From positions 2,852,001 to 2,916,000 of the forward strand of contig NZ_CP064187.1 of NCBI RefSeq assembly GCF_015353075.1: DNA of 64,000 nucleotides. Reading direction: 5' to 3'. The stretch comes from Rhizobium sp. 007 (GTDB lineage: Bacteria; Pseudomonadota; Alphaproteobacteria; Rhizobiales; Rhizobiaceae). This document shows positions 25,499 to 34,623 of the stretch, one piece after another (position 1 is the first letter of the stretch; each line of letters begins with the position of its first letter). The notes under the pieces were generated by a model. The model ran no database searches and had not been told where the DNA came from. It saw nothing but the letters and a program-made list of their open reading frames with translations. The translations under genes were made by a program, and so were the position numbers.

Positions 25499-26671
25499 CT
25501 ATTTGGTGACCAGAGTGGAAGCCGGGCTGACATCCCCGAGAACGGCGCGGTCATAGATCCTGTTGCGAGGCTCCGTGACGCGAAGGCGGTAAACGCCAGA
25601 GAAATCAAGATCCCGCGCCACGAAGATTAAGACCAGGTCGCCCTGGTTTTTCAGAAGCGTCGGCGGGATATTGATCGACTGTTCCACCGCGATCGCCGCG
25701 GCCTGCTGGCCGGCGCTCGTGGTATTCTGCGCCTCGACATCACGTTCCTGCAGCCGGCTGCTCGCGTAGGAGGTCGCATCGCCGACGATCGACAGCAGGA
25801 TTGCGCTGCCGAAGCGCTCCCACCAGTGGGTGTCGACAAAGCCGTCCATGCCGGCACGTCCGAGAGCATCGGTCGCAGGCGACGCGAGCGTAATGATCAC
25901 GCCCTTCGGCGTCTTGGCACGGCTCCACAGAACAAACAGGCGTTTTTGACCGCGGCGAAGACCGCCGCGATATTCGCCAACGATCTGGGTACCCTTTTCC
26001 ATCAGCACGACGCGGCCATTGTCCGACAGCACATCGCGGTTGATGACGCAGCTTGCAAAGCCCGGCTGGTCCGAGGAAAGCGCTGTTTCGAGCACGCAAG
26101 GGATGGACGTTCCCATGGCGACGATGAAATCGCGATTTCCAAGCATGCCGGCGCGCGAGCCCTGCAATTGCGTCGGCGTCAGCATCCTGTTGAACCGCTG
26201 GTCTTCGTTTTCCGCCTGCGAACCGAGAGTGCCGGGATTAGCGTCGAACGGAAATTCGTTCGATGGAGCATCCGAACTCTGGTTCTGCCGGTCGGTAGCC
26301 GGTGCCTTTTCGCCGCCATAAGCGATCACCGGCGCGCGGCGGGCAGCGTCGAGGAGCTTATCCTCCTCGGCCGGCGCCTCCTCGGTTACCACAGGCGTTG
26401 GCAGTTGCACCTCCGTCGGCATCACGACTGGTTGAACCGGTTCCTTGGCGGGCTCGAAATCCGACGTCTGGCGGATGACGACGCGCTCGGGGTGGGTTCC
26501 TTCTGGCGGTTTGTTCTGACCGCGCATCGACCAGAGCGCAAAAGCGACGAAGGCAACGATCGCAACGGCAACTGCGCCGCGTTTCAGGATCGGGCTGTTG
26601 TCGAGCCGGCGCCGCCCGGTCGATGTTTCCGCGCGCTCTCCAGGGATCGGTGTGTTGTCTTCCGCAGCCAT
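25499..26671 (-). CDS. virB10: VirB10 envelope-spanning channel protein
   Basis: A 390-residue protein with a short cytoplasmic tail, one membrane helix (residues ~30-46, AVAIVAFVAFALWSMRG), a Pro-rich periplasmic linker and a C-terminal VirB10/TrbI domain (GTSIPCVLETALSSDQPGFA, NGRVVLMEKGTQIVGEYRGG, DALGRAGMDGFVDTHWWERF). It senses ATPase energy and forms part of the outer-membrane core. Ten bases separate it from virB9. Complete by family length. Confidence 0.93.
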   Translation of the reverse strand: MAAEDNTPIPGERAETSTGRRRLDNSPILKRGAVAVAIVAFVAFALWSMRGQNKPPEGTHPERVVIRQTSDFEPAKEPVQPVVMPTEVQLPTPVVTEEAPAEEDKLLDAARRAPVIAYGGEKAPATDRQNQSSDAPSNEFPFDANPGTLGSQAENEDQRFNRMLTPTQLQGSRAGMLGNRDFIVAMGTSIPCVLETALSSDQPGFASCVINRDVLSDNGRVVLMEKGTQIVGEYRGGLRRGQKRLFVLWSRAKTPKGVIITLASPATDALGRAGMDGFVDTHWWERFGSAILLSIVGDATSYASSRLQERDVEAQNTTSAGQQAAAIAVEQSINIPPTLLKNQGDLVLIFVARDLDFSGVYRLRVTEPRNRIYDRAVLGDVSPASTLVTK

Positions 26672-26680
26672 GACACTTTC

Positions 26681-27538
26681 CTATTGCGCGATAGCGGGTT
26701 GCGTCTTGACGACACGCTCGACGGACGGTGACGTCGTGTTGGTTTCAGGGTTGATGCCGACACGATCGTAGGCCTCGTTGAACACGCACAGCACATCCCC
26801 TCCCCGCCGCAGAATGAACTTGCGGCTGATGGCATGAACCAGCACCAGATTGCCGTCGACGGATTTTGGAACCAGGCCCTCGGTGCCGTCGGAGTTTTCC
26901 ATGTAGATCGCCGGCATTTCCTGATTGCCGGCAAAGGCGAAAGTGGTGACTTTGCCGTTGTCATAGACGGCCTGAGGTTCGAGTGACACGGAACCTTGCG
27001 CCGAATAGCGCCAGTTTCGCGGCCCATAGGCCTCGTGGAGCGCGAGCACCTGGTCCGCCCGACCGGCCTCAGCAGCCTGGGCACGGGCGGCGGCCTCCTG
27101 ACGGCGCCGGTCCGCCTCATCGGCCGGGTAGCGGTACTTCACGTAAAAATAGGTGTTCTGTCCGGCTTCGACCGTTCCGTCCCGCACCGTCAGTTCCATC
27201 TGATAGCTGCGGGTCGATCCGTCGCGCCTGGCCGTCACAACCGAGATATTGGTCACCGGCTGATGTTCCCGCGGCTTCAGGAACAGGATGTTGCCGGCCG
27301 GCGCCACCTCCCATGCAACGCTGTTGCCAAGGGCGACATGGGCAATCTCCTCGTCGGCGGCAAACTCGATCTGCACCGACGACCGCAACGTCCCGACGAT
27401 CCGTGTGATGTTGTAGGGCTGATAATCGACGAAGCGGATACGGCTGTCCTTTGATGCGCCGCGGGGAATTTCCAAGGCAACCGCCGTCGATGAAAGACCA
27501 AAACTCAGAACAGAGGCGATCAGTAATATCTGTTTCAA
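26681..27538 (-). CDS. virB9: VirB9 core complex protein
   Basis: A 285-residue exported protein with a signal peptide (MKQILLIASVLSFGLSSTAVA), followed by the VirB9/TrbG/CagX domain: SRIRFVDYQPYNITRIVGT, HVALGNSVAWEVAPAGNILF, YFYVKYRYPADEADRRRQEA and a C-terminal beta domain (VYDNGKVTTFAFAGNQEMPA). It forms the outer-membrane core ring with VirB7 and VirB10. It overlaps the virB8 stop by four bases. Confidence 0.93.
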   Translation of the reverse strand: MKQILLIASVLSFGLSSTAVALEIPRGASKDSRIRFVDYQPYNITRIVGTLRSSVQIEFAADEEIAHVALGNSVAWEVAPAGNILFLKPREHQPVTNISVVTARRDGSTRSYQMELTVRDGTVEAGQNTYFYVKYRYPADEADRRRQEAAARAQAAEAGRADQVLALHEAYGPRNWRYSAQGSVSLEPQAVYDNGKVTTFAFAGNQEMPAIYMENSDGTEGLVPKSVDGNLVLVHAISRKFILRRGGDVLCVFNEAYDRVGINPETNTTSPSVERVVKTQPAIAQ

Positions 27539-28206
27539 TCGACGGCCTCCGGATCGGCGCGATATTCGCTTACGGCAAAGCCCAGGGGATTGACCAGCCG
27601 GTCGGTGGAGGACATCGGCGCGATGACATAGGAAAAGGTGAGCGTTGCGACCCAGTGCGTGGTGCGCACGTCGTCTCCGCGGGTGTTCGTGCGCATGTAG
27701 CGCACGGAGGCCACGTTGGCATTGATCAGGGAGATCGAAACAATGCTGATGCGCGCCGTCGCGCTGCGGCCGTAGATATTCTGCGGAGATTGCGGATTGC
27801 TGCCGCGGTAGACACTCGCAAAACGCGTCTGCTCCGGCTGCGTGGAGAGCAAGGCAACGATCCGGAAATTCTCCTCGGCCTCGCTCCAGACATAGCCTTC
27901 TCTCGCGCGCACATACTTGGCAGCGAAATATTTGGTGACGGCCTCATCATAGCTCCCGGCGGCCGACGTCAATGCGGAGACGACGTCGACGATGCCGGTG
28001 GAGTTGTCGACGCGGACCACGAAGGGCTCGACCGTTTTCAACGGGGTGAGCCCGGCAATGGCGAAGACGGAGACGACGGCCACGATGCCGGCACAACCAG
28101 CGACGAACCAGGCGATGCGGGCGGAACGCTCCACCTGGATCAGCCGATCCTGATCGAACCGGCGCGCCTTGTCGAAGTAGCTCTTCAGATTATCCGGCGT
28201 CACCAT
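27535..28206 (-). CDS. virB8: VirB8 inner-membrane assembly protein
   Basis: A 223-residue bitopic membrane protein. The N-terminus is cytoplasmic (DNLKSYFDKARRFDQDRLIQ), one membrane helix lies near residues 34-57 (WFVAGCAGIVAVVSVFAIAG), and the periplasmic NTF2-like domain carries EGYVWSEAEENFRIVALLS and THWVATLTFSYVIAPMS. It nucleates assembly of the secretion channel. ATG 28206 directly follows the lipoprotein stop. The open frame further upstream overlaps that lipoprotein and is not used. Confidence 0.9.
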   Translation of the reverse strand: MVTPDNLKSYFDKARRFDQDRLIQVERSARIAWFVAGCAGIVAVVSVFAIAGLTPLKTVEPFVVRVDNSTGIVDVVSALTSAAGSYDEAVTKYFAAKYVRAREGYVWSEAEENFRIVALLSTQPEQTRFASVYRGSNPQSPQNIYGRSATARISIVSISLINANVASVRYMRTNTRGDDVRTTHWVATLTFSYVIAPMSSTDRLVNPLGFAVSEYRADPEAVD

Positions 28207-28207
28207 G

Positions 28208-28519
28208 TCACTTGCCCTTGCACGGACGGTAAGAACCTTCGACATCGAAGTGTGCGAAGGCGGCTGGCGTGGCCGGGGCCGGTTGCTGCGCGTAGGAGGC
28301 GGCATGGCTTGCCGGGGCGGACGCAGGCTGCTTCAGCTTGCCGTCGTCCTCGCGTTGCCACATGGCCCGGTTCAGGGGCCGGCGGAAGTAGCCGTCACAT
28401 TTGGGAAGCGGGTGTGTCATCGAGCTGCAGGCGGGAAGTGCCCCGGCGATGAGAAACAATGAAACGATGCGAAGCATGCGCACACAACCTGTCCGTTTCT
28501 TGAGGGGAGCGGACGTCAT
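28208..28519 (-). CDS. VirB7-position lipoprotein
   Basis: A 103-residue putative lipoprotein between virB6 and virB8. The signal (LRIVSLFLIAGALPACSS) ends in a lipobox LPAC. The mature part is Ala/Pro/Gln-rich with two further Cys (KCDGYF, YRPCKGK). Position and lipobox fit VirB7, the small lipoprotein that binds VirB9, though it is longer than typical VirB7. The ATG overlaps the virB6 stop (ATGA); an internal ATG at 28477 would also give a signal peptide. Confidence 0.68.
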   Translation of the reverse strand: MTSAPLKKRTGCVRMLRIVSLFLIAGALPACSSMTHPLPKCDGYFRRPLNRAMWQREDDGKLKQPASAPASHAASYAQQPAPATPAAFAHFDVEGSYRPCKGK

Positions 28520-29448
28520 TTTTCCCCTCCCGGTCTGAGACGGCGCGAAACCGGGCGGGCTCCTCGCCCGAGCGCTCTTGCCGAATGCGAGGCTGCCCAG
28601 GCAATCGTGCTTTCGTGAGCGTCGCGAGCAGCGCCGTAGCCGTAGGTCAAGGATGCCCCGCCCGCGGCGAGAGCCGACGCAATACCGGGCAGCTGATAGA
28701 AGACGTAAAGCGCTGCAAGGCAGATCGCGCAGAGCGCGATCGGGCGCATCAGCACGTCGGAATAGCTTTCGATCGCCGTGAAGGTCGTGTCGACGCAGGT
28801 GATCAACAACGAACCGATCGCAACGACTAGGACCTGGAGGATGACGAAATTGGCAAGCTGCGCAATCCAGGACTCGGTGAAGCGGCGAGTGGGCTGGAAC
28901 ATTGCAAGCGCAATGAAGATCGGGCCAATCGCAAGCACGATGGCAAGGGCCAGCCGCGCATAGAGGGAAACGATGTAACCGATCGCCGCGACAATAAAGC
29001 TCGCGCCAATGACCATCATCCCGCCGATGCCGGTGACGATGTCGACCGGCCAGGACGCACGGGCCCAGATTTCCTGGGCGCCCTTCTGACCCTTGTCGAG
29101 CAGGCTGTCGAACGTAGAGGCGCTCGGCGCGGTGCCCGAGTTCAGCGCCTCGGAAATCTCTTTGGGCAGCGTCTCGAAGAACAGACCGGTGACATAGGTC
29201 TGGTACTCGCTGGCGTTCCTTACCAGCATGACGATGATTGCAAGCTTCATTGCCCGAAACGCAAACTCAAGGATGGGCTCCTGGACGGAACCGCGCAGCA
29301 CAAGGTAGCCGTAAAGTACGACGTAGAGCGTCAGCGCCGCGGTGAGCGGGCCACTCACCCAGGCGGCAATGTTTGCGGTACCCGACGAGATGAACGTCTC
29401 CAGGGGCGACTTGAACTGCCCGTCCACGAAACTGAAGACCTGATACAT
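28516..29448 (-). CDS. virB6: VirB6 polytopic inner-membrane protein
   Basis: A 310-residue protein with about six membrane helices (e.g. LTLYVVLYGYLVLRG, MKLAIIVMLVRNA, GMMVIGASFIVAAIGYIVSL, LALAIVLAIGPIFIALAMF, VILQVLVVAIGSLLITCV, LCAICLAALYVFYQLPGI). The LAIGPIFIALAMFQPTRRF segment with the conserved Trp (ESWIAQL) is the VirB6/TrbL hallmark. It forms the inner-membrane channel. Lies two genes from virB5. Confidence 0.9.
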   Translation of the reverse strand: MYQVFSFVDGQFKSPLETFISSGTANIAAWVSGPLTAALTLYVVLYGYLVLRGSVQEPILEFAFRAMKLAIIVMLVRNASEYQTYVTGLFFETLPKEISEALNSGTAPSASTFDSLLDKGQKGAQEIWARASWPVDIVTGIGGMMVIGASFIVAAIGYIVSLYARLALAIVLAIGPIFIALAMFQPTRRFTESWIAQLANFVILQVLVVAIGSLLITCVDTTFTAIESYSDVLMRPIALCAICLAALYVFYQLPGIASALAAGGASLTYGYGAARDAHESTIAWAASHSARALGRGARPVSRRLRPGGEK

Positions 29449-29451
29449 CTC

Positions 29452-29649
29452 TTAGCCTCCGGGTGACTTGCGAATTCGAAGAAGCTGCAGTCCCGCCGCC
29501 TCTGTAGTGTTGGGCGTGTCAGCATGTCTGACTAAATTGTTGCAGCACTCGGCCATGACGTTGGCGAGCAAAGCCTCATCACCTTCATCCGTCTGGCCGG
29601 CACAAACCGGCTGGGCGGACGCGATCACTGCAGGAGGGGCATGTTTCAT
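29452..29649 (-). CDS. Small protein between virB5 and virB6
   Basis: A 65-residue ORF whose ATG overlaps the virB5 stop (ATGA), so it is translationally coupled. It starts MKHAPPAVIASAQPVCAGQ and has a Cys pair (MAECCNNLVRHAD). The hydrophobic segment is too weak for a confident signal peptide. Entry-exclusion proteins of other conjugation systems occupy this place (between virB5 and virB6 homologues), which makes that a possible role, but no sequence evidence supports it directly. Confidence 0.55.
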   Translation of the reverse strand: MKHAPPAVIASAQPVCAGQTDEGDEALLANVMAECCNNLVRHADTPNTTEAAGLQLLRIRKSPGG

Positions 29650-30347
29650 TTGAGCGCCGCTCCCATTGCGTCCATGCGCTTGCGCCAATCCTCCGCCTTT
29701 CGCTGGTCATCGACCTGCACCTGCGCCTGCTGGACCATCTGCAAACCATGCATGCGCAGCAGGTCGGTTTGAAGAAACGCCGTTTCGGCCTGCAGCCGTG
29801 CCTGAAGATCGGCGACGTCCTTGGCATCGGCGGCGCTGGAAATCCGCTGGCGCAGCTGATCGATGCCCTCGATGCGCGTGGTGGCCGCATCATAGATCTG
29901 TTGGCCAAGGCTCATCTGCCCTGCATTCTGGTTCTGGACGCGCGACAATTCCTGGGCGTAGAAATCATTGGCGTCGGTGCGATAGGTCGAGTTGCTCTCA
30001 AGGAAATTCGAAGCGGAATTGCCGAAGACGCCGGTACCCGACCCCTTGAACAGGCCTTCGACGGCATTGAAGTCGCGTGGCAGCGCCTTGCGGATCGAAG
30101 GGTCGTTCAGCAGGCTTGCGACATCTGCCATGTTGGTGATCTTGTTCAACGACCCATAAAGCTGCTCGGCTTGCTGGAGCTGCTGGTTCAGCGTGTCGAG
30201 CTGCGACTTCAGCTGTGTGATGCTCTCGATCTGCTTTAAGATCGCCGTCCGGTCGATGACCGGAATGCCCTGTGCGGATGCCATTGCCGCCGACAGCAAG
30301 GCAGCTGCCGCCATAAGAGCAAACCCTGCACTTTTTCTTTGCATCAT
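29646..30347 (-). CDS. virB5: VirB5 minor pilus protein
   Basis: A 233-residue exported protein: signal peptide (GFALMAAAALLSAAMASAQG), then a long helical, Gln-rich domain (SITQLKSQLDTLNQQLQQAE, LYGSLNKITNM) ending in helices (ADLQARLQAETAFLQTDLLR), typical of VirB5/TrbJ. It caps the pilus and may contact the recipient. ATG 30347 (AAGGAGAGCGGG upstream) is preferred to ATG 30368; it overlaps the virB4 stop. Confidence 0.85.
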   Translation of the reverse strand: MMQRKSAGFALMAAAALLSAAMASAQGIPVIDRTAILKQIESITQLKSQLDTLNQQLQQAEQLYGSLNKITNMADVASLLNDPSIRKALPRDFNAVEGLFKGSGTGVFGNSASNFLESNSTYRTDANDFYAQELSRVQNQNAGQMSLGQQIYDAATTRIEGIDQLRQRISSAADAKDVADLQARLQAETAFLQTDLLRMHGLQMVQQAQVQVDDQRKAEDWRKRMDAMGAALK

Positions 30348-32710
30348 CCCGCTCTCCTTCTTTGCCAAAATTCCGCCAGCCAGTCCTCTCGCCGGTCACC
30401 GACCTCCGCCCTGATCGCCTCGGCGAGTTCCACGTTGGCGGTGCGGCCGGACAATATGTCGAGCTGGTCATCGAAGCCTTTGAGGTTCAGTTCTGCGACG
30501 ACGCTGTTGTGTCCCTGCTTGACGATGAAGCGGCGGCTTTCGGCCGACAGTTCGCTAGCGACAAGCTCGAACTCCCGTTCGGTGAGTTTGAAACCATCGA
30601 CGTAGTCGGCACGATCGCCACGCGGATTGGGAAGGAAGATCTGCGTCGGGCACTGCTCGATGATCGTGTGGGCGATCGGCGAGACAATGGCATCGCGCGG
30701 GCTTTGGGTCGCAAACAGCATGAGCCCGTTCTGTTTGCGGATCGTCTTGAGCTTGTTTTCGGCGAGGTCGCGAAAACCTTCGTCCTGTAAGGCCTTCCAG
30801 AATTCATCGATCACGATGATGATGCGGCGCCCGTCGATCAGCTGCTCGATGCGGAAGAAGAGATAGGCCATCAACGGCGTGCGGATTTCCTCGTTGTCGA
30901 GGAAATCCGTCATGTCGTATCCGATGAATTTGGCGCCGATCCCGATCTCGTCAGCCTCGTTATCGAATACCCAGCCAAGCGGCCCTCCCCTTTCCCACCG
31001 CCGCAACCGCGAGGCGATACCCTCCGGGTCGGTATTGTTGAGGAAGGCGCGCAAGGCGCCGATGGAACGCCGTTCGACCGGCAGGTCCGCCAAGCCGTCG
31101 ACGGCCAAGGCGATGTCGCGCAGCTCCGTGACCGTCAGTTCACGTTTCGCCGATCCGACGAGCTTGCCGATCCACCGTGTGAGAAACGCCTTGTTTTCCG
31201 CAGTCAGCTCAAGTGCCTTCAGCGGCGCGCAGCCGGTGGCAACGCCATTCCTCACCGGCAGGTAAGCGCCACCCGCCGCCCGGACGAAAAGGTCCGACCC
31301 ACGATCCTTGTCGAAAAAGACCATATGCGGATCGTGCTTTTCGAGTTGGGAGAGCATGAAGTTCAAAAGTACGGTCTTGCCGGCACCCGAGGGACCGCAG
31401 ATGAAGGTGTTGCCAAGGTCGCGGTGGTGGAAGTTGAAGTAGAAGGGCGAGCCGGACGCGGTCTTCAGCAGGGCAACGGCTGGTCCCCATTCATTTCCGT
31501 CCTTGTGCCCGGTTGGATAGGAATGGAAAGGCGAAAGTGCTGCAAAATTCCGGGATGTGATGGCGCCAGACCGCGCGCGGTAGCGAAAGTTGCCGGGCAG
31601 TTGTGCCCACCAGGCCGCTTCAAGCCCGAGATCCTCGCGCGCGACGACCGCGCCGCCATTGGTAAGGTGCGAGCGGGCCTCCGCCAGATCGTCAGTGAGC
31701 GCTTTGACTGAGGAAGCGAAGACTGAAAGAGTGAGGTGATGCTCGCCGAGTACGAAGCGGTTGGATTCGAGATCGTCCATCGCAGCGTCGAGTTCTTCGG
31801 CCTGGGACGCCGCCTTGTCGCCGGCACTGACCATCTGGTTCTGCTTGCGCCCCATGATGCTGCGCGCATCCGCTTTCGAGGTGAAGGCGAAGGATTGTGC
31901 GAGGATGAGCTCGAACGGGGCCGTCAGGATGCCGTCGAGCATGCCGCTGCGGGTCGCTGCCGGATATTCCTTGAACCCGAACATCCCGGCATAGCGGCTT
32001 TCGGCCTCGTGACGGATCTCGATGGTCTCGCGGCCGAAAATCACCCGATCCGAATAGATCGCCGATGAAATCCTTCCTTCAGTCAACGCAATGGGCTCGC
32101 GCCGGCCACCCACGATTTGATGAAGGACTTCGCTCGGCTCGGAAAACAGGATGCCGTCCTGCTCGTAGAGGGACAGCACGCGAGGCTCGAAGCGTTTCAG
32201 GCCTGCGGTGATGTCGGATAGCTTGCTGCGCAGCTGCTTCAGCGCAGTTTCGTCGAGCTCGACATCGCTCCGGCGTGCCCTGCGCAGCCGGGAAAGAAGG
32301 TTCACGGCCCTTTCAGCGGGATCGCGTGCGGGATGCCAGACCAGTGAAAGATAGAGATCGTTGCGAAACAGATCCTCGCCGATCATGCGCGCGCGATATC
32401 TTGAATTCAGTGCATCGGAGAAAGGATTGGCGAATTGTCCTTCCGGATAGCCGTTGTCGCGACGGCGAATGACATGCGTCCAAAGTGCGAGGCGCTCATC
32501 GGCGATATTCCGGTAGAGAGTGTTGAGGTTGCGGTGCAGGCTGTTGAGGTCGATGACGTCCGCTGTTTCAAAGGAGACGCCTTCGAGCGCGATCATCACC
32601 ATCAGCGCTCTGGTACCGAGCCCGATCGTCGTCTCGTCGATATGGCGCACATAAGGAATGAAGGTCTCCGGCCCGAGTTCCCGGGATCGAAGCGTTGCGT
32701 TCCTAGGCAA
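30344..32710 (-). CDS. virB4: VirB4 ATPase
   Basis: A 788-residue protein, normal for VirB4. The N-terminal CagE/TrbE domain is followed by a RecA-like ATPase with Walker A GPSGAGKTVLLNFML, Walker B RIIIVIDEFWKAL and the ATQSPRDAIVSPIAH motif. VirB4 supplies energy for pilus assembly and substrate transport at the cytoplasmic face. It overlaps virB3 by eight bases. All motifs are intact. Confidence 0.93.
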   Translation of the reverse strand: MPRNATLRSRELGPETFIPYVRHIDETTIGLGTRALMVMIALEGVSFETADVIDLNSLHRNLNTLYRNIADERLALWTHVIRRRDNGYPEGQFANPFSDALNSRYRARMIGEDLFRNDLYLSLVWHPARDPAERAVNLLSRLRRARRSDVELDETALKQLRSKLSDITAGLKRFEPRVLSLYEQDGILFSEPSEVLHQIVGGRREPIALTEGRISSAIYSDRVIFGRETIEIRHEAESRYAGMFGFKEYPAATRSGMLDGILTAPFELILAQSFAFTSKADARSIMGRKQNQMVSAGDKAASQAEELDAAMDDLESNRFVLGEHHLTLSVFASSVKALTDDLAEARSHLTNGGAVVAREDLGLEAAWWAQLPGNFRYRARSGAITSRNFAALSPFHSYPTGHKDGNEWGPAVALLKTASGSPFYFNFHHRDLGNTFICGPSGAGKTVLLNFMLSQLEKHDPHMVFFDKDRGSDLFVRAAGGAYLPVRNGVATGCAPLKALELTAENKAFLTRWIGKLVGSAKRELTVTELRDIALAVDGLADLPVERRSIGALRAFLNNTDPEGIASRLRRWERGGPLGWVFDNEADEIGIGAKFIGYDMTDFLDNEEIRTPLMAYLFFRIEQLIDGRRIIIVIDEFWKALQDEGFRDLAENKLKTIRKQNGLMLFATQSPRDAIVSPIAHTIIEQCPTQIFLPNPRGDRADYVDGFKLTEREFELVASELSAESRRFIVKQGHNSVVAELNLKGFDDQLDILSGRTANVELAEAIRAEVGDRREDWLAEFWQRRRAG

Positions 32711-33041
32711 GGCTTAGGTCCCTTTCGTCATAGTGTCTGGTGAGCTTGAGCGGCGAGAGCGTGGCCCCGCCCCAATAGGAGGTGTTGCGCGATCGACCGC
32801 GGGTCTCCATCCAAGAAACCAGGATCCGGAACATGTTATGGTCGTGCTTGACGAGCGTTCGGAACATGAAATGGAAGACGACGCCGACAAGCGCATAGGC
32901 AATCGATCCCGCCGTGATGTAGAGGATCGTCGTCAGCATGATGTTCAAGCCCATCGCCTCCATGGTCACACCTGCAATCATCGCCGGCCGGGTGCAGGCC
33001 AGGAACAGGGTGTCTTCTTCGATGTCGGGAGCTGTCGCCAT
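32703..33041 (-). CDS. virB3: VirB3 inner-membrane protein
   Basis: A 112-residue protein: DTLFLACTRPAMIAGVTMEA (the VirB3/TrbD hallmark), two close membrane helices (LTTILYITAGSIAYALVGVV) and a C-terminal segment ending YWGGATLSPLKLTRHYDERD, the family's usual tail. VirB3 works with VirB4 in pilus assembly. ATG 33041 is five bases after the virB2 stop; the longer open frame upstream covers virB2 and is not real. Confidence 0.9.
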   Translation of the reverse strand: MATAPDIEEDTLFLACTRPAMIAGVTMEAMGLNIMLTTILYITAGSIAYALVGVVFHFMFRTLVKHDHNMFRILVSWMETRGRSRNTSYWGGATLSPLKLTRHYDERDLSLA

Positions 33042-33046
33042 GTCGC

Positions 33047-33346
33047 TCAGCTCCCAACGATGGTGTTCACCAGTTCGGTGGCACCGAAGATCCCCCCGAT
33101 GCCGATGATCCAGTAGCCGGCACGGCGCAGATCCATGTACCCGAACATCCAGGCAATGCAGATGATGATTACGGCGATGACCGCGAGCAGGCGGGCGATG
33201 TTGCCGGTCAGCATATCGACGATATTCTGCAGGACGGTTTCGATGCCTGCGGCCTGGGCGAAGGCCGGTTCGACCATGCACGCAACGATGGCTGCGGCCA
33301 TCAAGGCAGAGGCAGCGACAGGGCGAAGACTGGATTTTGAAGTCAT
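33047..33346 (-). CDS. virB2: VirB2 major pilin
   Basis: A 99-residue prepilin: signal peptide cleaved after AFA (CMVEPAFA), then two hydrophobic helices (LLAVIAVIIICIAWMFGYM and WIIGIGGIFGATELVNTIVG) joined by a basic loop (DLRRAGY). This is the classic VirB2/TrbC arrangement. The ATG overlaps the virB1 stop. Confidence 0.92.
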   Translation of the reverse strand: MTSKSSLRPVAASALMAAAIVACMVEPAFAQAAGIETVLQNIVDMLTGNIARLLAVIAVIIICIAWMFGYMDLRRAGYWIIGIGGIFGATELVNTIVGS

Positions 33347-34005
33347 TCACTTTGCTCCGATCGATCATTCTGAAACACGAGAACCGAAGATCGCCGCCGG
33401 GAATTGAAGACGTCCCATGAGGCGGTCTCATCGGCTTGGGGAAGGCGTTTTGCGACCGCTGACACGTCCTGAATGTCTGCGGGCTTCTCGAAGCGAGCTT
33501 CCATGCGCGGCTCGGCAATGGAAAGCGACGCCAGTTTGGGGGACAGCCGGACCATTTCCTGGCGGACCTGCTCGTCATATCCGACCAGTTTGCCCAGCGA
33601 CGGATCGTCTCGACCGTAATGAGACTGAAGCATGATGTTTTCCGCTTGCGCCGCATCGGCGCCTGCGCGCAAGGCAAGGCGATAATACCCATCGAGAAGA
33701 GTGGCGGTGGCCTTGAGGTTCATGCAGGGATCGAACGCATCCGATATGGAAAGCTTCAGCTCGTGCAGTTCCTCCAAGCCGAGACCGCCAAGACCGATCT
33801 GGATGTCCTGGTGAGCCGCAACAAGGGAAGTGGCGAGCTCAATGGCCTCCGCCTTCGATGCCGGCCGATCCGAAAGCGGCGGGCCACTGTTGATGCGGAT
33901 GGCATAGGGCTGAAAACTACTCTCCAGGCTAACAACTGCAGCAATCGTCTCGATCGCAATGTTGGGAGCGCATGCCTGCGCAAGATCGACGAAGGCGACT
34001 GGCAT
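33343..34005 (-). CDS. virB1: VirB1-like lytic transglycosylase
   Basis: A 220-residue protein with a lytic transglycosylase domain: AAVVSLESSFQPYAIRINSG contains the catalytic Glu in the ES motif, followed by IGLGGLGLEELHELKLSISD and DPCMNLKATATLLDGYYRLA, the usual VirB1 second half. No clear signal peptide is seen at the start used, which is common among VirB1 homologues in this type. It opens the peptidoglycan for the channel. It starts three bases after the TrbM-like gene. Confidence 0.88.
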   Translation of the reverse strand: MPVAFVDLAQACAPNIAIETIAAVVSLESSFQPYAIRINSGPPLSDRPASKAEAIELATSLVAAHQDIQIGLGGLGLEELHELKLSISDAFDPCMNLKATATLLDGYYRLALRAGADAAQAENIMLQSHYGRDDPSLGKLVGYDEQVRQEMVRLSPKLASLSIAEPRMEARFEKPADIQDVSAVAKRLPQADETASWDVFNSRRRSSVLVFQNDRSEQSE

Positions 34006-34008
34006 TGC

Positions 34009-34530
34009 TTAGTACCACACCCTTTGGTTTCCGATCCCGTCAATGGTGACGTCGACGTAGTGCGGCTTCGCGCGCATATGCGGCTGCATTGTCACGTAGC
34101 GCCGGCACTGTCGCTGCCCGTCATTCCAGTGCCAGGCGGATGAATGAACTTCGCGCACGCTCTCTGAGTAGCATTCATTGTTTGAGACAGTCTGCGGTGT
34201 GGTCGAGATGCAGCTTACCTCCCGTCCGCGATCACTGTATCGCGTCGTTATGCGGTAGCCTTTGTCGCAATAGTAAGGGGCGTATCCGGGCGCAGATGCC
34301 GTAAAGCCATGGCCGTTGCAGCTCGGGAATGCGTTCCCCTTTGCAAGTTCTCGCCACAGCTTCTCAATCGGCGGTCGGCATTCGGTAAATTGCGTTGCGC
34401 CGCCGGGATTGGAAAGGCATAGGATAACCTCGCATCCCCAATCATCTGCCCGCGCATAACTCCCTGAAATGAGATATGATGGCGAGGCATTGAGAAGAGC
34501 CACGAACGTCCTGATCAGAAGGTTTTTCAT
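34009..34530 (-). CDS. TrbM/KikA-like conjugation protein
   Basis: A 173-residue exported protein: short signal (MKNLLIRTFVALLNASPS), then DDWGCEVILCLSNPGGATQF and ECRPPIEKLWRELAKGNAFP, the TrbM/KikA/MpfK signature, and many Cys in the C-terminal part. GGAGGG precedes ATG 34530. It is the first gene of the virB operon. In IncN and related systems this family aids transfer, but the mechanism is unclear. Confidence 0.8.
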   Translation of the reverse strand: MKNLLIRTFVALLNASPSYLISGSYARADDWGCEVILCLSNPGGATQFTECRPPIEKLWRELAKGNAFPSCNGHGFTASAPGYAPYYCDKGYRITTRYSDRGREVSCISTTPQTVSNNECYSESVREVHSSAWHWNDGQRQCRRYVTMQPHMRAKPHYVDVTIDGIGNQRVWY

Positions 34531-34623
34531 GAGCCGTCCCTCCGCAATCAACACGCCAACGATGCCCGCCGGCGTCTGTGTCGTCTGGAAATTTATACAG
34601 CCTTATATTATGCAGTTAAACAG

